The notes under the pieces are model-generated. The model ran no database searches, was not told the origin of the DNA, and worked only from the letters and a program-made list of their open reading frames with translations. The position numbers were made by a program, and so were the translations under genes. From Nostoc sp. LEGE 06077 (GTDB lineage: Bacteria > Cyanobacteriota > Cyanobacteriia > Cyanobacteriales > Nostocaceae), in the NCBI RefSeq assembly GCF_015207705.1, contig NZ_JADEWI010000039.1, positions 1 to 64,000 on the forward strand: DNA of 64,000 nt. The letters run 5' to 3'. How positions within the stretch are numbered: position 1 is the stretch's first letter; every line of letters begins with the position of its first letter. Shown in pieces: positions 46,891-56,577 of this stretch.

Positions 46891-47332
46891 TTAACGTTTA
46901 CCCAGTTGCAACTATGCAAAGACTTGCGCTGCTGTGAGATGGATGGAATTTCCTCGACAAACTTATCCTAACTAATTACGTAGCTTGGCGATCGCTCGGC
47001 GTAGATCCTGATTCTCTCACCTAAATTGCTGTGACATACTCTCTTTTTTAACACCACTCTCCACAGCTTGCTTCTCTTACGAGACGCTACCGCGAACCCC
47101 AGGGTACCTCTCCCCGAAACCGCTACGGTGTAAACACAAGTCAAAAATTTTCATGTTCAACCACATCCCGCCTAGGACTAAAGTTCCAGGCTGATAGCCA
47201 AAGTCCACAAAGCGTGGACTGGAAGAAATTTTTAGTTGAGTCATCTTCAGATGACTTGCGCTATGAGACTCGGAATTCATTCCGAGGCGGGACAGATGTA
47301 CTACTCATTAATAGAGTTCAAAGCCTGATTAA
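46891..47332. other. Intergenic region with dispersed repeat fragments
   Basis: 440 bp without a gene. Contains CTTGCTTCTCTTACGAGACG followed by CTACCGCGAAC (about 47067-47096), a recurring Nostoc intergenic motif, and a hairpin-like AGTCCACAAAGCGTGGACT at about 47203-47221. Confidence 0.45.
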
Positions 47333-47622
47333 TGAAGTTCAAAGACTCGCCCACGAGTATTAAACACTCTCGCATGAGTATAAAAGACTCGCCCACAAGT
47401 ATAAAAGACTCGCCCACAAGTATCAAACACTCTCCCGCGAGTATAAAAGACTCTCCCGCGAGTATCAAACACTCGCCCACGAGTATCAAACACTCTCGCG
47501 TGAGTATCAAAGACTCGCCGACGAATATCAAACACTCTCCCGCGAGTATCAAAGACTCGTTCACGAGTATCAAACACTCTCCCGCGAATATAAAACACTC
47601 ATTCACGAGTATCAAACACTCA
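47333..47622. repeat. 21-bp tandem repeat array (about 13 units)
   Basis: Degenerate units such as GACTCGCCCACGAGTAT(A/C)AA(A/C) spaced 21 bp. Each unit holds a small palindrome (e.g. CTCGCCCACGAG, CTCCCGCGAG). Frames are open in several registers because 21 is a multiple of three, giving artificial KDSPTSI-type repeats; no start or ribosome site supports translation. Next to the CHAT-STAND-TPR gene end. Confidence 0.85.
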
Positions 47623-47702
47623 TTACAGCAACTTTCATTTACTCAAACCACACTCTCACCTTCCTCTCTGCGCCTTTGCGCCTTTGCGTGAGACAAAAAC
47701 CT

Positions 47703-50700
47703 TCAGGAATTACCCATCACCCTATCAAGACTCGCCCGCACACCTTCAGCATCCGGTGACTGTAATCGCTGCAAAATCTCTAAAGCTGGTTGCAAATAGG
47801 ATATCGCTTTAGTATATTCACCCTGCTGTTCTGCCAAATGTCCTAACCACCACAGAGTCATTGCTTTGCCTCGGACATCACCAATGCGTTCTTTTATTTC
47901 CAAAGACTGATTGTAAAGTGCGATCGCTTGCTCCACTTCCCCTTTGTTGGCGTAGATGCTTGCTAGATTATGCAACGTCGCCGCTTTGCCTTGGACATCA
48001 CCAATACGTTCCTTGATTTCCAAAGACTGATTGAAAAGTGCGATCGCTTCATCTACATCCCCTTCGTTGGCGTAGATCATCCCCAGAGAGTGCAACGTCA
48101 CCGCTTTGATTTGGACATTTCCAATGCGTTCAGTGATTTCCAAAGACTGATTGAAAAGTGCGATCGCTTCATCCACTTCCCCTTTGTTCGCGTAGATATT
48201 TGCTATATTATGCAACGTTAGTGCTTTCCAATAGGCATCACCAATACGTTCAAAAACTTCCAAGCACTGATTGTAGAGTGCGATCGCTTCATCCACTTCT
48301 CCTTTGTTGGCGTAGATTATTCCCAGTTGGTGCAACGTTGCCGCTTTGCCTTGGACGTTACCAATGCGTTCTTTTATTTCCAAAGACTGATTGTAGAGTG
48401 CGATCGCTTGCTCCACTTCTCCTTTATTGGCGTAGATACGTCCCAGTTCGTGTAACGTCGCCGCTTTGCTTTGGACATCTCCAATGCGTTGTGTTATTTC
48501 CAAAGACTGATTGTAGAGTGTGATCGCTTGCTCGACTTCCCCTTTGTCGGCGTAGATACGTCCCAGTTCGTGCAACGTTGCCGCTTTTCCTTGGACATCT
48601 CCAATGCGTTGAGTTATTTCCAAAGACTGATTGTAGAGTGCGATCGCTTTCTCCACTTCTCCTTTGTTGGCGTAGATATCTGCCATTTCGTGCAACGTTG
48701 CCGCTTTTCCTTGGACATCTCCAATGCGTTGAGTTATTTCCAAAGACTGATTGTAGAGTGCGATCGCTTCATCTACTTCCCCTTTGTTGGCGTAGATACG
48801 TCCCAGTTGGTGCAACGTCGCCGCTTTGCCGTGGACATCACCAATCCGTTGTTTTATTTCCAAAGACTGATTGTAGAGTGCGATCGCTTCATCCACTTCC
48901 CCTTTGTTGGCGTAGATATATCCCAGATTGTGCAACGTCACCGCTTTGCCTTGGACGTTACCAATGCGTTCAAATATTTCCAAAGACTGATTGTAGAGTG
49001 CGATCGCTTCATCCACTTCCCCTTTGTTGACGTAGATACCTGCCAGCTGGTGCAACGTCGCCGCTTTGCCTTGGACATCACCAATGCGTTCTTTTATTTC
49101 CAAAGACTGATTGTAGAGTGCGATCGCTTCATCCACTTCCCCTTTCTTGGCGTAAAGAATTCCCAGTTCGTGCAACGTCACCGCTTTGCCTTGGACATTT
49201 CTAATACGTTGAGTTATTTCCAAAGACTGATTGTAGAGTGCGATCGCTTCATCCACTTCCCCTTTGTCGGCTTTTAGTGTCCCTAAATGATGATAAATTG
49301 ATGCTAATTCTCGTTCATCTTCTGCCGGACAAAGATTTAAAGCTTGTTGGTAATAGTTTAATGCTTGATCAACCTCACCTATTTTGTGTTCACAAACAGC
49401 AATTTCTTTAAGAACACTATGATTTTTAGTAATTTCTAAGGTTGATTTGCACAGATGTATTGCTTCCCGAAATCGGCTTTGATACAAAAAGCGGTTTGCC
49501 AATGAACTAGCTATTTTCGCAGCAATTTCTTCGTCCTTCCCCAACAACGCCAAGCGATGAATTTCTAACTTTTGTGCTTCCGTAGAACTTTCCGCCTCTT
49601 CCCACCACAAGCGATACAAAATTTGTGCAGCTTGTTTATACAACTCTTCACCCTTGGGGTTTTCTGGAAACTCTAGCAACGGTGACAAAATCCGGGGAAC
49701 ACGATACAACCTCTCTGTGTTGTTAGTGAGGGTAACTTCCAACAAACCCAAAATTTCAGCGCGTTGAATATGACTTTCCCAACTTGAGATATCCTCACAA
49801 ATCGGGGAAATAGCAGCTAGAGGAACAGGTAACTCATACACCAACAACTTCCCCAGCATTTGACGCAAAGCTGGAGTTTGCTGCTTCAGCAATTCCTGTG
49901 CCAAAATATCCTCACGAAATTCCTTTTCCTTATCTGCCATCTTTTGCAGAATCATCTCAACTCCCCTCTCCGCTTCCGGCGACTTCGGGGAATTTTGCAA
50001 AATCTTATCTAACCATTCCAACAGCCGAGGATTTCCATCTGCTGCTTGTTTGGCACGTTCGGGCAAATCTGGCTGAAATTGCCAACTGCCATTAAACGAA
50101 TCCAGACGATTATACTTTTTAATTAAATCTGCCCCACCCAAAGCACCCAGAGGTTCGCGGTACAGACGATGATTCAGTTCCGACAATGTGAAATTGTAGC
50201 GACAGGTAATAATTACTTTGTGGGGAAGTTGGGAATTTTGCATCGCCTTCAGCAACGCCAGCAGTACATCCACAACTTGTGGTTGCAACACATAAACCCC
50301 ATTTCGTAAATCCAAATTCGCCTCAAAGTCATCCAGCACAAAGGCAAAGCGCTGTTCTTTGGTATTCAGTCCTTCAGTGAAAAACTTGGTGAGGCGCTGC
50401 ATCAAGGGTAACTTGCCATTGAGAATATCATGCCCCCGTTCCGAGGTACATTGTTCAGCAAGGGTTTTGAGCAATTTATCCTCATCCAGTTGCCGAAAGT
50501 TCACCAGCCTGTGATAGCCAACCATTCTTTCCAGAAGTCGTGCCGTCACAGTACTCTTACCCACACCCCCCAGTCCGTGAATTAGTACCCCTAATGAAGT
50601 GCGAATTGCTTTGAGACAACGTTGCAAAGTCCGCCGTCTGCCAACAAACTCAGAGGGTTTCGCCACCCGCACCTGTTGGGTATCGGGATCTAAAAACAGA

Positions 50701-51773
50701 TCATAAGCAGGTTCCGGCGCAGAGAGTGGCACATCTCTCGACACTTCCACCAACGCACCGGGACATTCTCCCTGGACATATAACCGCAATAAATGCCAGT
50801 CACGCACATTCTGTTTAAACAACTGCTGGTAAGTGCTAGCGAGTGCTTCAGCTAATTCATATCCGGCTGCCAATTTCCCGTAGAGATGCGCGGCGGCGGC
50901 TGTAGCTGTCCGATCTTCCACAGGCCGCCCCCAACTTAAAACCGCCCTAGCGCCTTGTTCAATAAGTGCCTCAGCCATAGAAGGGACAGCCCCTTTATCT
51001 GCTGCTTGCCCAGTCCGACACCCAGATAAAAACACCAACTTAGGAAAGCGAAACCGAAAGACTTCCGCCAGTTCTGAGGCTGTGGTTTCGTGGCGTTCCC
51101 CAACTTCCGTCTCAGTGATAAAGTAAGGCGTGTAAGGTGCTTCATCTTTAATAGAGGCGTGTCCTGTGAGGTGAAACACATCAAAGTCATTAAAATAGCG
51201 ACTCCACACCTTACCCAACTCGCTAACGCAACCGCTTTCTTCTACCCGCAAATCTACAGCAAAATCTCGCGTATCAGCCAGAATTCTCGCTTCTTCCTGT
51301 TCAAACTCTAACTTTGGTTGCACATCTTCCGGGTCGGTTGCCATAAACAATACTCGCAATTGTCGTGCTTCCACAGAAAACGGTTCCGTTTCTTTCTCAA
51401 TCCAGCGCAGAGGTAACACCACTGGATTAACCCGCTTTACCAAAAAATCCTCACCATCATGCAGCACTTCCCAAGGTAGATGCGCCAGTTTTTTATCAGT
51501 ATCAATGGCAATTACCAACCCCTCACCGCGACAGTTAGCAATTCCCCGACTCAACCACCGTCCATCCCCATCCAACCAAAAAAATAACTGCTTACCCATT
51601 CCTGGTAAATTGGGCAGCAGTTTATAATAATCGCGATCGCCTTGCTTAAGGAAATCAGCGATTTCTGCTAATTTTAGACGACGTGATTCATAGTGCTTTA
51701 TTTCAGGTAGCCAATACCTGAGTTCAACTGTTTCCTGTGTAGTTTCCCGGAGTTGAATGCGGATAGTTTGCAC
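47703..51773 (-). CDS. CHAT protease - STAND NTPase - TPR conflict-system protein
   Basis: 1356 residues, GTG start directly after the stop of the small upstream gene. Residues about 80-345: CHAT (caspase-like) domain with His205 in FHLTGHA and Cys252 in LSGCRTG. About 375-700: STAND/NB-ARC-type NTPase with Walker A HGLGGVGKST (399-408) and Walker B FVLDDF. About 830-1340: thirteen TPR units, of which about eleven are 40-residue near-copies (GKAATLHELGRIYANKGEV type). Such proteins are thought to oligomerise on sensing a signal through the repeats and unleash proteolysis, a regulated cell-death or antiphage design. Catalytic residues and P-loop are intact. Confidence 0.88.
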   Translation of the reverse strand: MQTIRIQLRETTQETVELRYWLPEIKHYESRRLKLAEIADFLKQGDRDYYKLLPNLPGMGKQLFFWLDGDGRWLSRGIANCRGEGLVIAIDTDKKLAHLPWEVLHDGEDFLVKRVNPVVLPLRWIEKETEPFSVEARQLRVLFMATDPEDVQPKLEFEQEEARILADTRDFAVDLRVEESGCVSELGKVWSRYFNDFDVFHLTGHASIKDEAPYTPYFITETEVGERHETTASELAEVFRFRFPKLVFLSGCRTGQAADKGAVPSMAEALIEQGARAVLSWGRPVEDRTATAAAAHLYGKLAAGYELAEALASTYQQLFKQNVRDWHLLRLYVQGECPGALVEVSRDVPLSAPEPAYDLFLDPDTQQVRVAKPSEFVGRRRTLQRCLKAIRTSLGVLIHGLGGVGKSTVTARLLERMVGYHRLVNFRQLDEDKLLKTLAEQCTSERGHDILNGKLPLMQRLTKFFTEGLNTKEQRFAFVLDDFEANLDLRNGVYVLQPQVVDVLLALLKAMQNSQLPHKVIITCRYNFTLSELNHRLYREPLGALGGADLIKKYNRLDSFNGSWQFQPDLPERAKQAADGNPRLLEWLDKILQNSPKSPEAERGVEMILQKMADKEKEFREDILAQELLKQQTPALRQMLGKLLVYELPVPLAAISPICEDISSWESHIQRAEILGLLEVTLTNNTERLYRVPRILSPLLEFPENPKGEELYKQAAQILYRLWWEEAESSTEAQKLEIHRLALLGKDEEIAAKIASSLANRFLYQSRFREAIHLCKSTLEITKNHSVLKEIAVCEHKIGEVDQALNYYQQALNLCPAEDERELASIYHHLGTLKADKGEVDEAIALYNQSLEITQRIRNVQGKAVTLHELGILYAKKGEVDEAIALYNQSLEIKERIGDVQGKAATLHQLAGIYVNKGEVDEAIALYNQSLEIFERIGNVQGKAVTLHNLGYIYANKGEVDEAIALYNQSLEIKQRIGDVHGKAATLHQLGRIYANKGEVDEAIALYNQSLEITQRIGDVQGKAATLHEMADIYANKGEVEKAIALYNQSLEITQRIGDVQGKAATLHELGRIYADKGEVEQAITLYNQSLEITQRIGDVQSKAATLHELGRIYANKGEVEQAIALYNQSLEIKERIGNVQGKAATLHQLGIIYANKGEVDEAIALYNQCLEVFERIGDAYWKALTLHNIANIYANKGEVDEAIALFNQSLEITERIGNVQIKAVTLHSLGMIYANEGDVDEAIALFNQSLEIKERIGDVQGKAATLHNLASIYANKGEVEQAIALYNQSLEIKERIGDVRGKAMTLWWLGHLAEQQGEYTKAISYLQPALEILQRLQSPDAEGVRASLDRVMGNS
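47870..49270. repeat. 120-bp coding repeat (about 11 TPR units)
   Basis: A strict 120-bp period; most units share AGAGTGCGATCGCTTCATCC and TTTCCAAAGACTGATTG. Each unit carries a HIP1-containing segment. The high DNA identity implies recent duplication or gene conversion. Confidence 0.9.
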
Positions 51774-52100
51774 TTATTTGCTGATAGATTTGAGGATTTC
51801 CGTGATTTCCTCTATAGTAGCGTCTGCGAGTAAAATCCTGTTTCCAGTATCAGGGTCAAGAATTACCACATCAAATTGCTTATCTGGATGAGATTTATGC
51901 CATTCTTGATACCATTTGCGGATTTGTTCAGCTAAAGCCGCCACACCACCCACGATGCCAACAATGGTAGCTATAGCTGCTAAAGTTCCCTCTTTTGTCT
52001 CCGGTACTTCATAACTCCCCGATATCCCAGGAATCTCTAGTAAAGCCTCGGCGGCGGCTGGCGCACCTTCACCCTCAATACCAATTTGAATTTCTGCCAT
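51774..52100 (-). CDS. Small partner of CHAT-STAND protein (EACC1-like)
   Basis: 108 residues. A Gly/Ala/Ile-rich hydrophobic helix (about 40-60, LAAIATIVGIVGGVAALAEQ) is followed by KWYQEWHKS and a beta-type C-terminus (FDVVILDPDTGNRILLADAT, IEEITEIL). This layout resembles the 'effector-associated constant component' small proteins described beside CHAT, caspase or trypsin effectors. The TAA stop is immediately followed by the GTG of the CHAT gene, so they are translationally coupled. Possible membrane-pore, adaptor or protease target. The family call is an inference. Confidence 0.6.
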   Translation of the reverse strand: MAEIQIGIEGEGAPAAAEALLEIPGISGSYEVPETKEGTLAAIATIVGIVGGVAALAEQIRKWYQEWHKSHPDKQFDVVILDPDTGNRILLADATIEEITEILKSISK

Positions 52101-52227
52101 TAGTAATCTTTACCACACGCAATCAAATCATACATCCCACAAATATATATCAGTCACCAACTCAAATGTGCTGATTTCCTGGGAAGTGTCAGAATGTTAA
52201 GTGTAAACTTTCATCAGTCACGCACTT

Positions 52228-52512
52228 ATGCCGAAAGCAACTTGGAACGGCGCAACTCTAGCCGAAAGCAACGATACTGTAGTTGTGGAAGGTAATCATT
52301 ATTTCCCTCCCGACGCAATTAACAAACAATATTTTCAAGACAGCAGCACCCATACAACTTGTCCGTGGAAAGGTTTAGCTAGTTACTACAGCATCGAAGT
52401 TGATGGACAAGTCAACAAAGATGCAGCTTGGTATTATCCCAGCGCCAAGGAAAAAGCGAAAAATATTGAAGGGTACATCGCTTTCTGGAAAGGCGTAAAA
52501 GTCGAAGCTTAA
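52228..52512 (+). CDS. DUF427 family protein
   Basis: 94 residues. The family pattern is clear: ATWNGATLAESNDTVVVEGN, YFPPDAI, TTCPWKGLASYYSI and DAAWYYPSAKEKA. A small beta-fold protein common in bacteria and fungi, of unknown biochemical role. Divergent from the small CHAT partner gene. Confidence 0.88.
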   Translation: MPKATWNGATLAESNDTVVVEGNHYFPPDAINKQYFQDSSTHTTCPWKGLASYYSIEVDGQVNKDAAWYYPSAKEKAKNIEGYIAFWKGVKVEA

Positions 52513-52602
52513 TTTGATCTGCTTCCGGCTTATTTGCTGAAACTTTTGATTAACCGAGTTTTAGTAAATAAGCCTCTTTTTTTATGAATAATTAGCGTCG
52601 TG

Positions 52603-53442
52603 CTACTCTAATGTATTGAACCAAGCTTCTAAATCTGCAATTCCCTGAAAATCTAACAATGCTTCTCCCAGATTTTCTAATTCTTCTACGGAGAGCATTT
52701 CAATTTTGCTTATCAGTGGTAGAGTTAGTTGTCCCACACGACGAGTGAGTAGACGAAAAATGAGCGATCGCGCTTCTGCTAGTCGCCAGCGTTGTTCCCC
52801 ACGTTGTTCTCCTTCAGCAAGAATTTCTTGATAAATCACTGATTCGCGCATCATATCCTCCCGAAACAATTGTCGAATCAAGTCTTTTTTGTATTTTAAC
52901 CCCGCGAAGATTTGGGTATAGGCAGAGATTTCTGGTTTTTGTTGTGGCTGAAGTTGATTGACTCGTTCCAATACTTGTTGCAATAAGGCTTGAGGTTGGG
53001 AAGTAGCGGCTAGTGGTGCTAAAGGTAATAAAGCCGCATTATTGAGTAATATTTCAGAGTTTTCCTCCCATAAGCGAATTACCCGATATTCATGACGGGT
53101 GTTTTCGACATGGAAGACAGTTTCAATTACTGTGTCTGGTGCGGGAGGAAGTAATAATACAACAACTTGCGTGATTGGTAGACGATATAACCGATAAAAC
53201 CTTACCCAATAATCAAGCATCCGCAACGGTAGAGGTGGATTTGATTCGAGTTTAGTTTGAAATTCCAGGTGAAGAATGCGTTCTTCTAGTTGTAGAAATG
53301 TAACGTAATCAGCACGTATTGGTTCAATACTCAATTCGGTTTTGAGGACAGTGGCGGCTGTTTGCGGTGTACCTAATACCCAACTAGCAAAGGTGGCGGG
53401 ATGTTTTTCAGATAGGAGTTTGCAGAGGTTGTCAAAGGACAT
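52603..53442 (-). CDS. Rpn-family PD-(D/E)XK nuclease/transposase-like protein with DUF4351
   Basis: 279 residues. The N-terminal part has LQLEERILHLEFQTKLE with the ExQ-type nuclease core and MLDYWVRFYRLY typical of the Rpn (recombination-promoting nuclease) family abundant in cyanobacteria. The C-terminal DUF4351 segment (LIFRLLTRRVGQLT...LSVEELENLGEALLDF) is complete. It lies 20 bp downstream of the Uma2 gene and may share its transcript. Function: DNA cleavage, possibly linked to horizontal transfer. Confidence 0.8.
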   Translation of the reverse strand: MSFDNLCKLLSEKHPATFASWVLGTPQTAATVLKTELSIEPIRADYVTFLQLEERILHLEFQTKLESNPPLPLRMLDYWVRFYRLYRLPITQVVVLLLPPAPDTVIETVFHVENTRHEYRVIRLWEENSEILLNNAALLPLAPLAATSQPQALLQQVLERVNQLQPQQKPEISAYTQIFAGLKYKKDLIRQLFREDMMRESVIYQEILAEGEQRGEQRWRLAEARSLIFRLLTRRVGQLTLPLISKIEMLSVEELENLGEALLDFQGIADLEAWFNTLE

Positions 53443-53462
53443 GAATCATCAGCATTCTTTTT

Positions 53463-54065
53463 TTAGATTATTTCACTTTCCGGCTCAACAAGCTCAAAAT
53501 TCACTTTGTTATATAAATCTTGTAGGGAAATTTCCAAAGGTACAGATGCAAAGGCGATCGCATTATCTTCCTCATCATACTCACGCAGATTCCATTGTTT
53601 CTTCCCAATCTTAGAAAAATGCTCTACATGAATTCGATATTGGTCGATTAACAGATATTCTTGAAACGTGGGAATTGTGCGATACGCCGCAAACTTATCC
53701 TCATAATCGTAATTTCTAGTGGATTTTGACAGCACCTCCACAATAATTTGCGGGTTAGTAATAATATCTTGGCGATTGTTAAAAAATTCTGGTTCCCCTG
53801 CGATAATCATCACATCAGGGTATGTATAAATCCGTTTTTGTGATATCCACCACAGACGGACATCACTCACAAAAACTTCGTAATTTTGCTGTCTAAATGC
53901 AAAATTTAACGCAGAACCAAGGTTAAGTGAGATTCGAGCGTGATTAATTGTTCCACCCGCCATTGGAATTATTTGTCCATCAATATATTCACTTTTATAT
54001 TCAGCCGCTTCCTCTAACTGTAAATATTCCTCTGGGGTGTAGTATTGCTGTTGTGTAACCTGCAT
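53463..54065 (-). CDS. Uma2 family (DUF820) putative endonuclease, copy 1
   Basis: 200 residues. YTPEEYLQLEEAAEYKSEYI, DGQIIPMAGGT, then YPDVMIIAGEPEF, NPQIIVEVLSKSTRNYD and DKFAAYRTIPTFQEYLLID are the restriction-endonuclease-like core (Asp of PDV, Glu-x-Leu of the PD-(D/E)XK site). Multi-copy in cyanobacteria; role unknown. Precedes the Rpn gene. Confidence 0.85.
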   Translation of the reverse strand: MQVTQQQYYTPEEYLQLEEAAEYKSEYIDGQIIPMAGGTINHARISLNLGSALNFAFRQQNYEVFVSDVRLWWISQKRIYTYPDVMIIAGEPEFFNNRQDIITNPQIIVEVLSKSTRNYDYEDKFAAYRTIPTFQEYLLIDQYRIHVEHFSKIGKKQWNLREYDEEDNAIAFASVPLEISLQDLYNKVNFELVEPESEII

Positions 54066-54180
54066 AGCTTTTACCCATATCTATTCAACAGTGTAACTTG
54101 GTTATCTCACAAAAAAGGTGCGTTCCGCGATCGCCTGAACACACCCAAAATACTCCGCGTTACTCCGCGCACCTCTGCGT

Positions 54181-56256
54181 TTAAATCTTAATATCCAAAA
54201 CCCTTACCAAAAAAGCCCACTTATCCGCAGCTTCTTCAATTATCTTAGTTGTCGGCTTACCCGCACCATGTCCAGCCTTCGTCTCAATTCTAATTAACAC
54301 AGGTGCATCACCTTGATGGGCTGCTTGCAAAGCCGCCGCAAATTTGAAACTATGGGCAGGTACAACGCGATCATCATGATCTGCTGTAGTAATTAAAGTG
54401 GCGGGATAAGCTGTGTTTGCTTTCAAGTTATGCAACGGTGAATAAGCATAAAGAGTTTTGAAATCTTCCGCATTATCTGGCGAACCATATTCCGCAGTCC
54501 AAGCCCAGCCAATAGTAAACTTGTGAAAGCGCAACATATCCATCACGCCGACTGCTGGTAAAGCCGCACCAAATAAATCAGGACGCTGTGTCATACAAGC
54601 ACCCACCAATAAACCGCCGTTACTACCACCTGCGATCGCTAGTTTGCCAGTTTTTGTATACTTATTGGCAATTAACCACTCAGCCGCCGCAATAAAATCA
54701 TCAAACACATTTTGTTTTTTCTCTTTCATCCCGGCTTGATGCCATTCTTCACCATATTCACCACCACCGCGCAGATTTGGCATAGCATAAACACCACCCA
54801 TCTCCATCCACACCAGCATACTCACAGAAAAAGTCGGCGTTAGGGAAATATTAAACCCACCATAGGCATAGAGATAAGTCGGATTATTCCCATCTAACTT
54901 AATGCCTTTTTTGTGAGTAATAAACATGGGTATTTTCGTGCCGTCTTTACTTGCATAAAATACCTGCTTTGTTTCATAATCATCAGGGTTAAAGTCTACT
55001 TTGGGTTGGCGAAAAAGTTCACTTTTGCCTGTTAATAAGTTGTAACGATAAATTGTGCCTGGTGTTGTAAAACTAGTGAAACTATAAAAAGTTTCCGTAT
55101 CATGGCGTTTACCCCCAAATCCCCCCACTGAACCCACTCCGGGTAATTCTACCTCGCGCACCAATGCACCTTTGAGGTCAAAAATTTTAATTTGCGATCG
55201 CGCATCTTGCAAATAATCAGCCACAAACTGATTATTGAGGATATTCACACTTTCTAAAGTTGCTTCACTTTGGGGGATAATTTCTCGCCATGCTGACTTG
55301 GCAGGTTTTTTTGTATCAATGGCAATCACTTTACCCCGTGGGGCATCTAAATCGGTGCGAAAATAAAAGACACTATCATCATGTTCAATAAAGCTATAGT
55401 CTGCCTCAAACTCGCTAATAAGTTCTACAACTTCAGCCTGGGGATTTGCTAAGTCTTTATAGAAAACTAAATTCCGGGAATCAGTACCTAACCAAACTGA
55501 AATAATTAAATAGCGTCCATCTTCAGTGACACCACCACCAAATCCCCATTCTTTCTTATCAGGACGTTGATAAATTAAAATATCTTCAGATTGGGGTGTG
55601 CCTAATTTATGGTAATAAAGCTTTTGATAATAGTTGACATCTTCTAGTTTTGTTTGATCATTTGGCTCATTGTAACGACTGTAAAAAAAGCCTTGATTGT
55701 CAGTTGTCCAAGATGCACCGGAAAATTTAATCCAATTCAAATGGTCTGATAAATCTTTACCTGTTTCCACATCGCGGACTTTCCACTCTTGCCAATCAGA
55801 ACCAGAAGTAGAAATACCATAAGCTAAAAGTTTACCATTATCACTCACAGATAAACCAGAAAGCGCAACGGTGCCATCTTCAGAAAGTTTATTCGGGTCA
55901 AGTAAAACTTGCGGTTCACCATCAAGGGTTTTTAATGTATATAATACGCTTTGATTTTGCAGTCCGTCATTTTTGAAATAAAAATAGCGAGTCTCCGCAA
56001 CACCTTCCTTAAAGGGGATAGCATATTTTTCGTAATCCCAAAGTTTAGTTAAACGTTGTTTAATTTTGTCTCTAGCTGGAATTTCACCTAAAAAACCAAA
56101 CGTAATTTTATTTTGAGCCGTAATCCAAGCTTTCGTTTCTGCTGAATCGGGATTTTCTAACCAACGGTAAGGATCTGCAACTAAAGTTCCGTGGTAATCA
56201 TCCACTTGTTCACCTTTAAAAGTAGCTGGATAGGTAAAGTGTTTTGCTGTTGACAT
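54181..56256 (-). CDS. Prolyl oligopeptidase (S9A family)
   Basis: 691 residues from the ATG at 56256 (MSTAKHFTYPATF, the usual start). The frame is open 66 codons further to 56454 and would add a membrane segment, so an anchored form cannot be excluded. N-terminal beta-propeller (about 70-400), then alpha/beta hydrolase with Ser in AGGSNGGLLVG, Asp in TADHDDRVVP and His in KAGHGAGKPTTK. It cleaves short Pro-containing peptides. Downstream, 'CTCCGCGTTACTCCGCGCAC' repeat lies right after the stop. Confidence 0.92.
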   Translation of the reverse strand: MSTAKHFTYPATFKGEQVDDYHGTLVADPYRWLENPDSAETKAWITAQNKITFGFLGEIPARDKIKQRLTKLWDYEKYAIPFKEGVAETRYFYFKNDGLQNQSVLYTLKTLDGEPQVLLDPNKLSEDGTVALSGLSVSDNGKLLAYGISTSGSDWQEWKVRDVETGKDLSDHLNWIKFSGASWTTDNQGFFYSRYNEPNDQTKLEDVNYYQKLYYHKLGTPQSEDILIYQRPDKKEWGFGGGVTEDGRYLIISVWLGTDSRNLVFYKDLANPQAEVVELISEFEADYSFIEHDDSVFYFRTDLDAPRGKVIAIDTKKPAKSAWREIIPQSEATLESVNILNNQFVADYLQDARSQIKIFDLKGALVREVELPGVGSVGGFGGKRHDTETFYSFTSFTTPGTIYRYNLLTGKSELFRQPKVDFNPDDYETKQVFYASKDGTKIPMFITHKKGIKLDGNNPTYLYAYGGFNISLTPTFSVSMLVWMEMGGVYAMPNLRGGGEYGEEWHQAGMKEKKQNVFDDFIAAAEWLIANKYTKTGKLAIAGGSNGGLLVGACMTQRPDLFGAALPAVGVMDMLRFHKFTIGWAWTAEYGSPDNAEDFKTLYAYSPLHNLKANTAYPATLITTADHDDRVVPAHSFKFAAALQAAHQGDAPVLIRIETKAGHGAGKPTTKIIEEAADKWAFLVRVLDIKI

Positions 56257-56577
56257 AGTTGGGGATAAAATTCTTCTCTGTTCATGGTAATCAGAATTCC
56301 CCGAATTGTGGTATCTGGAGAATGCCAAACGTAGTACTCCAGGATGCACAACACAGTAATATAAAAAAATTGTTGTTAAAAAAATTACAAAAAATCGTAC
56401 TATGTTAGCAAGCAACTTTGTCATAGAGATAGATAACTCTGATACAGCAACCACTGTAGCTTCTTTGCCGCCCCTTTAGCGCGATCGCATATTCTCTACA
56501 TTCCCAAACAGCGATCGGCTGATTAAAATATTCAATTCTCAGTTTTGAGATATTGCCATAAATAATGGTATTTTGTA

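Noticed and set aside
47333-47622. CRISPR array
   Set aside because: Units are contiguous 21-mers with no unique spacers and no cas genes.
47301-47691. Overlapping frames of 89-119 codons in the 21-bp array
   Set aside because: Artefacts of the tandem repeat; several frames on both strands are open at once with no start signal.
48471-49277. 268-codon plus-strand frame opposite the TPR array
   Set aside because: A by-product of the 120-bp periodic coding repeat on the other strand; no ribosome site and repetitive non-protein-like composition.
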